In this document: piece by piece, positions 1-5,384 of the stretch
How the letters are laid out: each line of letters begins with the position of its first letter
Position numbering within the stretch: the stretch's first letter is position 1
NCBI GenBank assembly: GCA_031256115.1
Contig: JAIRRF010000044.1
Coordinates: forward strand, 1-6,248
Origin: Treponema sp.
Lineage (GTDB): Bacteria; Spirochaetota; Spirochaetia; Treponematales; Breznakiellaceae
Reading direction: 5' to 3'
DNA length: 6,248 bases
Program-made: the position numbers and the translations under genes
Notes under the pieces: model-generated
Databases searched by the model: none
The model's input: only the letters and a program-made list of their open reading frames with translations
What the model was told of the DNA's origin: nothing

Positions 1-303
1 CCCTTTTATACTTTCCCCTCGGATGAAAACAGGACCATGAGTTTTGACGCATTGTTCCGGGGTTTGGAAATAAGCACCGGCGGACGCCGTCAGCATAACT
101 ACGATGCTTTCATAGAAACTCTGCCGCGCTTCGGCCTTTCATTGGAAAATATGCAAAATTATGCGGCGTTACTGCGTTATGGCTGTCCCCCCCACGGCGG
201 TTTTGCCTTGGGCTGTGAACGGCTTACTGCCCGGATATTGGGACTAGCCAATGTAAAAGAAGCAAGCATCTTTCCGCGGGACAGAAAACGGGTAACACCT
301 TAA
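1..303 (+). CDS. aspS: Aspartyl-tRNA synthetase, archaeal/non-bacterial-type, C-terminal fragment (5' end outside window)
   Basis: The frame is open from base 1, so only about the last 100 residues of a class II aminoacyl-tRNA synthetase are visible. It charges tRNA with aspartate in the cytosol. The text PFYTFPSDEN, then RGLEISTGGRRQHNYD, then YGCPPHGGFALGCERL and the ending FPRDRKRVTP matches the compact archaeal-genre AspRS rather than the long E. coli type. GGFALGCERL is class II motif 3 with its ATP-binding arginine; the usual GLGLER reads ALGCER here. An AsnRS would normally end near FPRTPG, so AspRS is preferred. In many organisms this type is non-discriminating and also makes Asp-tRNA(Asn) for GatCAB, but the deciding anticodon-binding domain lies outside the window. 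The internal ATG at 37 is not the start. The stop codon overlaps the stop of convergent purN. Confidence 0.93.
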   Translation, partial: PFYTFPSDENRTMSFDALFRGLEISTGGRRQHNYDAFIETLPRFGLSLENMQNYAALLRYGCPPHGGFALGCERLTARILGLANVKEASIFPRDRKRVTP

Positions 304-950
304 AGTTTGTTCAACATCAACACCACCGCATCCACTATGGCAATGTGTTCTTCTCTGTGTATCCGTTCTGCCAGGCTTTCTGCGGTGTCTTCCGGCAATA
401 CCGGAACTTTCCGCTGAAGGATGATAGGCCCCGTATCGGTTCCTTCATCTACCAGATGAACTGTACAACCCGATTCCTTTTCCCCTGCCGCAAGAACAGC
501 TTTATGAACTTTTGAACCATACATCCCCGGGCCGCCGTATTTGGGAAGCAGGGAAGGGTGAAGATTGATAATCCGGTTTTCATACTCCCGAAGGATCTCT
601 CCCTGCAGTATTGAAAGAAAACCTGCCATAACGATTATGTCCGCTTGATGTTTCCTTGCCCTGTAAAGAAGCCGGTCCGAAAGACAGTTGCGTTGTTCCG
701 CTTTGGAAAGACCAATATTCGGTTCTTCAGGCAATGCCGGAATCCCTGCCGTTCCGGCCCGCTCCAGGGCATAGGCCCCGGAGCGATCCGAAATAACCGC
801 TGTAATGCTGCCGGATACACCTGACTGTCCGCCGGTACTAACCGAAAAACGGCCTGCCAGTTCAGCATCGATCAGAGCCTGTAGGTTGCTGCCGTTTCCG
901 GAAACCAATACCAGGATATTCTTTTGTTTCCGGCGGTAATCCTCATTCAA
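300..950 (-). CDS. purN: Phosphoribosylglycinamide formyltransferase (GAR transformylase)
   Basis: PurN transfers a formyl group from 10-formyl-tetrahydrofolate to GAR, giving FGAR, the third step of purine synthesis. With the TTG start at 950 the protein has 216 residues, normal for the family. Near the N-terminus is the nucleotide-binding strand and loop ILVLVSGNGSN. The catalytic block INLHPSLLPKYGG holds Asn129 and His131, and HLVDEGTDTGPII supplies His165 and catalytic Asp172. The GMYGSKVHKAV variant after the catalytic loop resembles spirochaete and Bacteroidetes-like forms more than E. coli. A longer frame reaches 1085, but its first 45 codons lie antisense-free inside purM and lack family similarity, so the TTG overlapping the purM stop by 8 bases is preferred. 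This implies translational coupling to purM. No good Shine-Dalgarno site is seen. An insertion of about 8 residues (GGQSGVSG region) precedes ITAVISDR. Confidence 0.95.
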   Translation of the reverse strand: MNEDYRRKQKNILVLVSGNGSNLQALIDAELAGRFSVSTGGQSGVSGSITAVISDRSGAYALERAGTAGIPALPEEPNIGLSKAEQRNCLSDRLLYRARKHQADIIVMAGFLSILQGEILREYENRIINLHPSLLPKYGGPGMYGSKVHKAVLAAGEKESGCTVHLVDEGTDTGPIILQRKVPVLPEDTAESLAERIHREEHIAIVDAVVLMLNKL

Positions 951-2052
951 AATAAAGTCCGGGCTTGCCGTATCCGCCGTTACGTGAGGCGATCCTCCCA
1001 ATTTCCCAGGACGGAAAACCGCAATTGTCCAGGTATTCTTTTGTCCTTTGTACATCTTCCTTATCAAGGGCAATGACGAAGCCAATTCCCATGTTAAAGG
1101 TATTAAACATCATCCGGCATAATGCATTGTTTGTATTGAGTAATTCCGTTCCGGCTTTTACAGCTTCCGTGCCGGTTTCGGAAAGCTCAGCCACTCCTGC
1201 GGTAATACGGTTAAAGATTGCCGGAATTGGCCAGGAATTGTTAGTAATAATGGCATCCAGGTTCTTTTCCGGAGCTTTAAACATACGGGGTATGTTTTCG
1301 TAGAATCCCCCGCCTGTTATATGGGCCATGCCGTGAAGGGGAACTTTTTCAAGCAGGCCAAGTACAGGTTTTACATAGATCCTTGTCGGTTCCAATAAAG
1401 TTTGTCCCAGAGACATGCCGCAGAACTCTTCTGTCAGATCGGGAAGAACTTTGCGGATTAAACTGAATCCACTGGAGTGTGGACCCGAAGAGGTAATGCC
1501 GATAAGAATATCCCCTTCTCTGATTGCATTGCCGTCTATGATGTTTTTTCGATCTACAATACCCGCTGCAAAACCTGCAATGTCATACTTCCCTTCTTCA
1601 TAGAAACCGGGCATTTCCGCGGTTTCACCCCCCAAAAGAACGCAGCCCGCTTCCTTGCAGCCATATGCTATGCCCTTTACAAGCTCTGCCGCTACAGAGG
1701 CATCCAGTTTTCCGCAGGCAATATAATCCAGAAAAAAAAGCGGCCTGGCCCCATGGCAGAGTATGTCATTTATGCACATGGCTGTGCAGTCAATACCTAC
1801 GGTATCGTACTTTTTTAGCCTGAAAGCAATTTCCAGCTTGGTGCCTACGCCGTCAGTTCCTGAAACAAGAACAGGGTCTTCCATGTTCCCGGCAGGCTCT
1901 TTTAAGGAAAACAATCCCGCAAAACTGCCAATACTGTTAAGGACAGAACTGCCCAGCCCGGAGGGCGACAGGGTTCCTGCCGCTATATCCCGGTATTTTT
2001 CTACGGCCCGGTACCCTTCGGCAATGTTAACACCCGCTTCTTCGTAATCCAT
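943..2052 (-). CDS. purM: Phosphoribosylformylglycinamidine cyclo-ligase (AIR synthetase)
   Basis: PurM closes the imidazole ring: FGAM plus ATP gives AIR (step 5). The 369-residue protein shows the PurM/PurL superfamily signatures in order: SGTDGVGTK (64-72), DCTAMCINDILCHGARPLFFLDY (88-110), GGETAEMPGFY (141-151), GITSSGPHSSGFSL (185-198), HITGGGFYENIPR (244-256) and NTFNMGIG (317-324). It starts at ATG 2052; the upstream Shine-Dalgarno site is weak (CTGAG). It is about 20-25 residues longer than the roughly 345-residue E. coli enzyme. Most of the surplus is one insertion at about 285-310, between the helix after WPIPAIF and the NTFNMG motif. Its 3' end overlaps purN, fitting a purM-purN transcript. 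An 80-base spacer with no clear promoter separates it from the HTH gene upstream. Confidence 0.97.
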   Translation of the reverse strand: MDYEEAGVNIAEGYRAVEKYRDIAAGTLSPSGLGSSVLNSIGSFAGLFSLKEPAGNMEDPVLVSGTDGVGTKLEIAFRLKKYDTVGIDCTAMCINDILCHGARPLFFLDYIACGKLDASVAAELVKGIAYGCKEAGCVLLGGETAEMPGFYEEGKYDIAGFAAGIVDRKNIIDGNAIREGDILIGITSSGPHSSGFSLIRKVLPDLTEEFCGMSLGQTLLEPTRIYVKPVLGLLEKVPLHGMAHITGGGFYENIPRMFKAPEKNLDAIITNNSWPIPAIFNRITAGVAELSETGTEAVKAGTELLNTNNALCRMMFNTFNMGIGFVIALDKEDVQRTKEYLDNCGFPSWEIGRIASRNGGYGKPGLYFE

Positions 2053-2132
2053 AGTTTAGCTCAGGATAACAGAAATTTACGGTTCTGCCCAACCCGTTCA
2101 GCGAAAAAATTGTTTTTAAATTCCGGCTATTT

Positions 2133-2471
2133 TTACATTTTTAGCAAAAGACCTATTTCCTTAAAAATGTAATCCTGATAACGGGGTTCAAGTTCCTTGA
2201 AGAGTCCTTTTAACTTGATGAAAGATTCATCCTCGCTTTCCAGAAACATGTTTCCTGTTCCTGCCCGTAACCACTGTTCATTTGCATTGAACGAAGAACA
2301 GATTAATTTGATTAACCGGTTATTTACCCTGCGTTTTTCTGTCTCAATGCCTGCCAGATAACCAGATGAAAGAGCAATAACCCGGGAAAAACTTACCTGG
2401 GTCATGTTAAGATTTTTACGGAGCTCTTTAACACGCTGGTTAATCTCTTTGTTAAAAAATTTATGTTCCAC
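2133..2471 (-). CDS. XRE-family helix-turn-helix transcriptional regulator (Cro/CI-like), 112 aa
   Basis: A small DNA-binding protein of the XRE (Cro/CI) class. Residues 11-66 form the HTH_3-type domain: VKELRKNLNMTQVSFSRVIALSSGYLAGIE, with the helix-turn-helix at about 24-43, followed by NRLIKLICSSFNANEQWLRAGTGNMF. The last part is the typical (E/Q)WL-x-G-x-G-x-MF tail of this class. Residues 84-112 are predicted helical and may mediate dimerization; there is no protease or sensor domain. The start is GTG at 2471, without a visible Shine-Dalgarno site. The gene sits on the same strand between purF and purM, in an AT-rich setting unlike its neighbours. Autoregulation or control of purM-purN is possible, and so is a leftover mobile-element or phage-type repressor. 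The ligand and operator cannot be told from the sequence. Confidence 0.9.
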   Translation of the reverse strand: MEHKFFNKEINQRVKELRKNLNMTQVSFSRVIALSSGYLAGIETEKRRVNNRLIKLICSSFNANEQWLRAGTGNMFLESEDESFIKLKGLFKELEPRYQDYIFKEIGLLLKM

Positions 2472-2478
2472 GATATAA

Positions 2479-2507
2479 ACAATAATAAATCAAAATCTTT
2501 TTTTCAA
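2479..2507 (-). promoter_or_regulatory. Possible sigma-70-type promoter for the HTH gene
   Basis: On the minus strand TTGAAA (2507-2502) and TATTGT (2484-2479) are separated by 17 bases, close to the TTGACA/TATAAT consensus. The expected transcription start falls at about 2471-2473, essentially on the GTG start codon, so the message could be leaderless; that would fit the absence of a Shine-Dalgarno site. The surrounding sequence is extremely AT-rich, so a chance match is a real possibility. Confidence 0.3.
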
Positions 2508-2533
2508 ATTTTTTTTACTTTTTTTTGTTTTTT
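2498..2533. other. Phased A/T-tracts (probable intrinsically bent DNA or UP-like element)
   Basis: Four uninterrupted T runs on the plus strand (A runs on the minus strand) lie at 2498-2504, 2509-2516, 2519-2526 and 2528-2533. Their centres are about 11, 10 and 8 bases apart, near one helical turn. Such phasing is known to curve DNA. On the minus strand the A-tracts abut and extend upstream of the candidate -35 of the HTH gene, where an UP element or curved enhancer would sit. They also encode the lysine-rich end of the overlapping small ORF. Confidence 0.5.
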
Positions 2534-2652
2534 ATTGTATGCAAGGGGTTTAATACCTTCTGCATGCTTTCGCATACGAGCTTCAGGGCGGGGTTGTTGA
2601 TTCGAAAGTCTGGTTTAACTACACGAGGCTTGCCTCGGGGAGCCTCATTCAT
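2515..2652 (-). CDS. Possible small ORF, 45 aa, unknown function
   Basis: An intact minus-strand frame runs from ATG at 2652 to TAA at 2517-2515, starting 25 bases after the purF stop. It would encode 45 residues, beginning MNEAPRGKPRVVKPDFRINN and ending with a basic KNKKK. No domain, signal peptide or membrane segment is visible. An AGAGG motif lies about 18 bases before the ATG, too far for an ordinary ribosome site. Base composition is gene-like in the first two thirds and AT-rich at the end. I do not recognise a family. It could be a real small basic protein, a remnant, or a dispersed repeat that happens to be open; the hairpins inside it favour caution. Confidence 0.28.
   Translation of the reverse strand: MNEAPRGKPRVVKPDFRINNPALKLVCESMQKVLNPLHTIKNKKK
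2562..2577 (-). other. Short hairpin with GAAA tetraloop
   Basis: Read on the minus strand, GTATGC, the loop GAAA and GCATGC form a 6-bp stem (one U-G pair) closed by a GNRA tetraloop. The 5' arm can instead pair with GCATAC on the same strand (plus 2537-2542), so two folds compete. No T-run follows directly, so it is not a standard terminator. Confidence 0.45.
2624..2646. other. Overlapping alternative inverted repeats downstream of purF
   Basis: CGAGGC and GCCTCG (2624-2629 and 2632-2637) are a perfect inverted repeat around TT. GAGGCT (2625-2630) can instead pair with AGCCTC (2641-2646) around a 10-base loop. The two pairings exclude one another. They lie about 30-55 bases past the purF stop on the minus strand. 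No U-tract follows, so an intrinsic terminator is not supported; RNA-end stabilization or attenuation remains possible. Confidence 0.4.
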
Positions 2653-2677
2653 TGCAAAACTTTATTTACACCTCTGA

Positions 2678-4144
2678 TTAGGGGGCCTCTGATTGGGAGA
2701 CTCCTGCCACAGGGATTGGATACTCTCCGGTAAAACAGCCCAGGCAATAACCGGCATTATTACTGCTGCTGGCAGAGACCGGGTTAAAGTCAGGATCAAA
2801 GGATTGCAGTAATCCATCTACGCTTATAAAAACTAAACTATCAGCCCCCAGGGAAGCGCAAAGCTCGTCCGCACTGTTTATGTTACTGATTAAATCTTTG
2901 CGATGGGGAGTGTCGATGCCAAAATAACAGGGAAAACGTACCGGGGGCGAGCAAATACGGATATGCACTTCCTTTGCCCCGGCAGCTTTAAGTAATGATA
3001 CCAGCCTGCGGGAAGTAGTTCCCCGGACTATGGAATCGTCAATGACCACCACCCGCTTGTCACGGACTTCACTTTCGATAACATTGTGTTTAACCGAAAC
3101 CAGTCTTTCCCTAAGGAATTGGCTGGGGGCAATAAAAGCACGGCCCGCATATTTGCTTTTTACAATTCCCAATCCATAGGGGGTTCCCGTAGCTCTGCCA
3201 TAGCCAATGGCGGCGGGAATTCCGGAATCAGGAACACCGATTACAAGCTCTGCGTCAACGGCGGATTCACGTCCCAGGATTTCCCCTGCCCGGATCCTTG
3301 ACCCGTAAACATCCACCGAGTCAATAACGCTGTCGGGCCGGGCAAAGTATACATATTCAAAAGCACAGGAAGCACGGCGGGTTTTTTCACTAAAGGTAAA
3401 AGAAAGCACATTGTCCTGCCGGATGATCACCATTTCTCCCGGTTCAATATCCCGGACAAATTCACCATCGACGGCATCAATGGCGCAGGATTCACTGGCC
3501 AGGATCCAGCCGCCGTCAAGCTTGCCCAGGCACAGGGGTCTGATGCCATTGGGATCTCTGGCCCCCACCAGCGCATCGTCCGTAAGCAGAGCCAAGGCAT
3601 AAGATCCTTTTATAAATTTTATCGTGTCCGTCAAGGCCCTTTCCAGACCCTTTTTGTAATTTTTTGCAATCAGGTTAATGATCACTTCGGCATCGCTGGA
3701 TGAACTAAAACCAATTCCGGAATCTTCCAATAGTTCCCGGACTACATCGGCATTGGTCAGGGCTCCATTGTGGGCAACAGCGACGGATCCGAACTTGGAA
3801 TGGCTTACAAAAGGCTGAGTATTTTCCAAATCATTGGAACCTGAAGTAGAATAGAGTACATGGCCCAGGGCTGCATAACCTTTTAAATTGGACAGAACAT
3901 TATCCGAAAAAACCTGCCCTACCAATCCCAGACCTTTACGGCACTCTATGGCAGCGCCGGATTTACCTTCGTCCGGATTTTGCAGAACAGCAATTCCCGC
4001 GCTTTCCTGACCTCTGTGCTGTAAAGAAAAGAGACCGTAATATACCAGGGAAACCGCATCTTTTTTGGTGTCGGTACAATACACGCCAAAGATGCCGCAT
4101 TTCTCACCCGGTTTGTCATTATAATTATCGCAGTCTCTGTTCAT
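2678..4144 (-). CDS. purF: Amidophosphoribosyltransferase (glutamine PRPP amidotransferase), Fe-S type
   Basis: PurF commits PRPP to purine synthesis by replacing its pyrophosphate with ammonia from glutamine. I place the start at ATG 4144, 7 bases after the purE stop, giving 488 residues. An in-frame TTG at 4162 would add six residues overlapping purE. A 15-residue propeptide precedes the N-terminal nucleophile Cys16 (KCGIFGVY), which self-cleavage should expose. The glutaminase domain shows QHRGQESAG (42-50), the HNG block at about 125 and RDPNGIRPL (196-204). The phosphoribosyltransferase domain shows GVPDSG (303-308) and the PRPP loop VVVIDDSIVRGTT (365-377). Cys260, Cys406, Cys467 and Cys470 (YCLGC) correspond to the four ligands of the 4Fe-4S cluster in the B. 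subtilis enzyme, so this is the oxygen-sensitive iron-sulfur class with a propeptide, unlike E. coli PurF. Confidence 0.97.
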   Translation of the reverse strand: MNRDCDNYNDKPGEKCGIFGVYCTDTKKDAVSLVYYGLFSLQHRGQESAGIAVLQNPDEGKSGAAIECRKGLGLVGQVFSDNVLSNLKGYAALGHVLYSTSGSNDLENTQPFVSHSKFGSVAVAHNGALTNADVVRELLEDSGIGFSSSSDAEVIINLIAKNYKKGLERALTDTIKFIKGSYALALLTDDALVGARDPNGIRPLCLGKLDGGWILASESCAIDAVDGEFVRDIEPGEMVIIRQDNVLSFTFSEKTRRASCAFEYVYFARPDSVIDSVDVYGSRIRAGEILGRESAVDAELVIGVPDSGIPAAIGYGRATGTPYGLGIVKSKYAGRAFIAPSQFLRERLVSVKHNVIESEVRDKRVVVIDDSIVRGTTSRRLVSLLKAAGAKEVHIRICSPPVRFPCYFGIDTPHRKDLISNINSADELCASLGADSLVFISVDGLLQSFDPDFNPVSASSSNNAGYCLGCFTGEYPIPVAGVSQSEAP

Positions 4145-4151
4145 TTTTGTT

Positions 4152-4628
4152 TCACAAATCAATATTAATATTTTCTGCTAAATCTGTCTTTGTTTGTGTC
4201 CTTGCACTTTCAAGTTTTTCCTGCAGTTCCGGATATTTTATGGCAAGTATTGCCGCCGCCAGATATGCGGCGTTAGCCGCATTGTCTACTCCCACGGCGG
4301 CCACCGGTATTGATTTGGGCATTTGGACTATGGAAAAAAGAGCATCCAGACCGTTAAGGGATCCCGAAGCGATGGGCACCCCAATTACCGGGATCAGGGT
4401 TTTACTGGCGATTACCCCCGGCAGATGGGCGGCAAGTCCTGCGCCGGCAATAATTACTTCCGTTCCCTCCTGTTCACATTCCGTCAGGGCTTTATCGAGT
4501 AGTTCAGGACTGCGATGGGCGGAAACCACCCGGGAACTGAAGGCAATACCGAAATCCCGCAACACATCGGCAGCCTTTTTCATTATGCCCGTATCGGACC
4601 GGGAACCCATAAAGATCGCAGCTTTCAC
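4152..4628 (-). CDS. purE: N5-carboxyaminoimidazole ribonucleotide mutase (class I PurE)
   Basis: Class I PurE moves the carboxyl group of N5-CAIR to carbon 4 of the ring to give CAIR (step 6). The 158-residue length is typical. It shows MGSRSDTGIM (7-16), the catalytic-loop VVSAHRSP (34-41, His38), AGAGLAAHLPGV (61-72), VIGVP (81-85) and LNGLDALFSIVQMP (91-104). The AHRSP and AAHLPG motifs point to class I, which depends on PurK to make N5-CAIR; purK is not in this window. Leu65 replaces the glycine usual in GAGGAAHLPG. The start must be GTG 4628, since the frame is closed by the rsmG stop six codons upstream; no clear ribosome site is visible. It lies 18 bases after rsmG and 7 before purF, so all three are probably co-transcribed. 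Confidence 0.96.
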   Translation of the reverse strand: MKAAIFMGSRSDTGIMKKAADVLRDFGIAFSSRVVSAHRSPELLDKALTECEQEGTEVIIAGAGLAAHLPGVIASKTLIPVIGVPIASGSLNGLDALFSIVQMPKSIPVAAVGVDNAANAAYLAAAILAIKYPELQEKLESARTQTKTDLAENINIDL

Positions 4629-4646
4629 GAAAATAGGATAGCATAT

Positions 4647-5279
4647 TCAGGGCTTGCCGGACAAGATGATCGCCAGGCACCTTTCCTCGTCCAGAAAAGG
4701 TACTGTAAGGGAAATAATTTCTGCGGTATAACCGGGAACTGTGTCTTTTGGCAAAAGACTGGTTAGTTCCGCTTTTGCCGTAATATGCCTGCCTTTGTAT
4801 GCAGCGATAATGCCGTTTTGCTCCTGTGAAGATTTTAGAAGCCGGACAATCTTGTTTACCAGGGTATGATTTATGGGGCTAAGAGCCCGGAAGACGATCA
4901 TGTCAAAGCGATCCGGTTCTGCTCTTTCCAGTTCCTTTTCCTCCACTGTAACCTGAGAGGAAAGTCCCAATATTGCAAGCGTATTCCGCAAAAAATTCGC
5001 CCGTTTTCCCATCTTTTCTATCAGGGTAAAGCTTATGCCAGGCAGACAAATTGCCAGGGGGATGCCGGGAAGTCCTGCCCCGGATCCAAGATCGGCCGTG
5101 GTTTTGCCGGAAAGTTTATCTTTGTCCGCTTGAGGCCCTCCCAGTAGCCGGACAATGAGCCCCAGGGGGGAAAGGGAGTCAAGGATATGCTTTACGGTTA
5201 AAAGTTCCCGGCTGCCGGCTTTTACAAGCCCGTAAACAGAATTGAATCGTTCAATCTCGTCCATATAACAGTTAAGCAA
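4647..5279 (-). CDS. rsmG: 16S rRNA (guanine527-N7)-methyltransferase RsmG (GidB); N-terminus probably starts further upstream
   Basis: RsmG methylates N7 of G527 in 16S rRNA of the 30S subunit, using S-adenosylmethionine. The first canonical in-frame start is TTG 5279, giving 210 residues. Motifs in that numbering: FNSVYGLV (12-19), VKHILDSL (29-36), the SAM loop DLGSGAGLPGIP (63-74), LIEKMGKRANFL (86-97), FRALSPI (130-136) and YKGR (161-164). From this start only about 11 residues precede the FNSVYGLV segment, about 20 fewer than E. coli RsmG. The frame continues open upstream to the NUDIX stop and there encodes a plausible family N-terminus (QLLTEGLKRICLSDKSA), so the true gene may start near 5372 with a non-canonical codon. 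It shares its frame with the NUDIX gene before it and purE after it. Confidence 0.92.
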   Translation of the reverse strand: MLNCYMDEIERFNSVYGLVKAGSRELLTVKHILDSLSPLGLIVRLLGGPQADKDKLSGKTTADLGSGAGLPGIPLAICLPGISFTLIEKMGKRANFLRNTLAILGLSSQVTVEEKELERAEPDRFDMIVFRALSPINHTLVNKIVRLLKSSQEQNGIIAAYKGRHITAKAELTSLLPKDTVPGYTAEIISLTVPFLDEERCLAIILSGKP

Positions 5280-5319
5280 CCGGGCAATTTCTGTAAGACG
5301 GTCTTCAATTAAAATCGCC

Positions 5320-5346
5320 GCGGATTTGTCTGAAAGACAAATCCGC
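5320..5346. repeat. Perfect 11-bp inverted repeat with 5-base loop
   Basis: GCGGATTTGTC (5320-5330) and GACAAATCCGC (5336-5346) pair without mismatch around TGAAA. On the minus-strand transcript the hairpin lies between the NUDIX stop and the first canonical rsmG start and is followed by a poorly T-rich GGCGATTTTAATT, not a clean U-tract. It may be an RNA-processing or attenuation hairpin, or an inserted palindromic repeat that stays in frame with rsmG. Confidence 0.8.
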
Positions 5347-5378
5347 TTCAGGCCTTCTGTAAGGAGCTGCGTACAAAA

Positions 5379-5383
5379 CTCCT
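5379..5383 (-). promoter_or_regulatory. Strong Shine-Dalgarno-like AGGAG near the probable rsmG start
   Basis: AGGAG begins two bases after the NUDIX stop codon (minus strand). It is the best ribosome-site match at any gene junction here; most neighbours have none. Six bases downstream, in the rsmG frame, is ACG (5372-5370). The TTG two bases downstream of the motif is out of frame and runs into a stop after about 23 codons. Confidence 0.45.
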
Positions 5384-5384
5384 G

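Larger units (their letters stand above)
5280..5384 (-). other. rsmG: Open 5' extension of rsmG without ATG, GTG or TTG
   Basis: Thirty-five codons between the NUDIX stop and TTG 5279 are free of stops in the rsmG frame. They read roughly L-L-x-E-G-L-x5-L-S-D, which resembles the N-terminal helix region of RsmG (E. coli LLLKDAGISLTD). The only unusual initiators are ACG at 5372-5370, CTG at 5351-5349 and several ATT codons. The extension contains a perfect hairpin. Confidence 0.6.

Noticed and set aside
635..868. Minus-strand 77-codon frame inside purN
   Set aside because: It is an out-of-frame shadow of purN without recognisable features.
951..1085. Upstream extension of purN to 1085
   Set aside because: These 45 codons lie wholly inside the purM coding region and show no PurN similarity; the family begins near ILVLVSGNGSN, just after the TTG at 950.
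2592..2622. T-arm-like GTTGATTCGAAAG segment suggesting a tRNA
   Set aside because: The flanking five bases do not pair, and no D-arm, anticodon arm or acceptor stem can be built around it.
2624..2646. Intrinsic terminator for purF
   Set aside because: The hairpins have no following U-tract on the minus strand; A-tracts there would give A-rich RNA, not U-rich.
4145..4162. TTG at 4162 as the purF start
   Set aside because: ATG 4144 gives a propeptide of 15 residues, close to known lengths, and sits just past the purE stop; TTG would overlap purE. It cannot be fully excluded.
4147..4641. Long plus-strand frame (164 codons) opposite purE
   Set aside because: It is an antisense shadow of a clear PurE gene, with serine/alanine-rich text and no family motifs.
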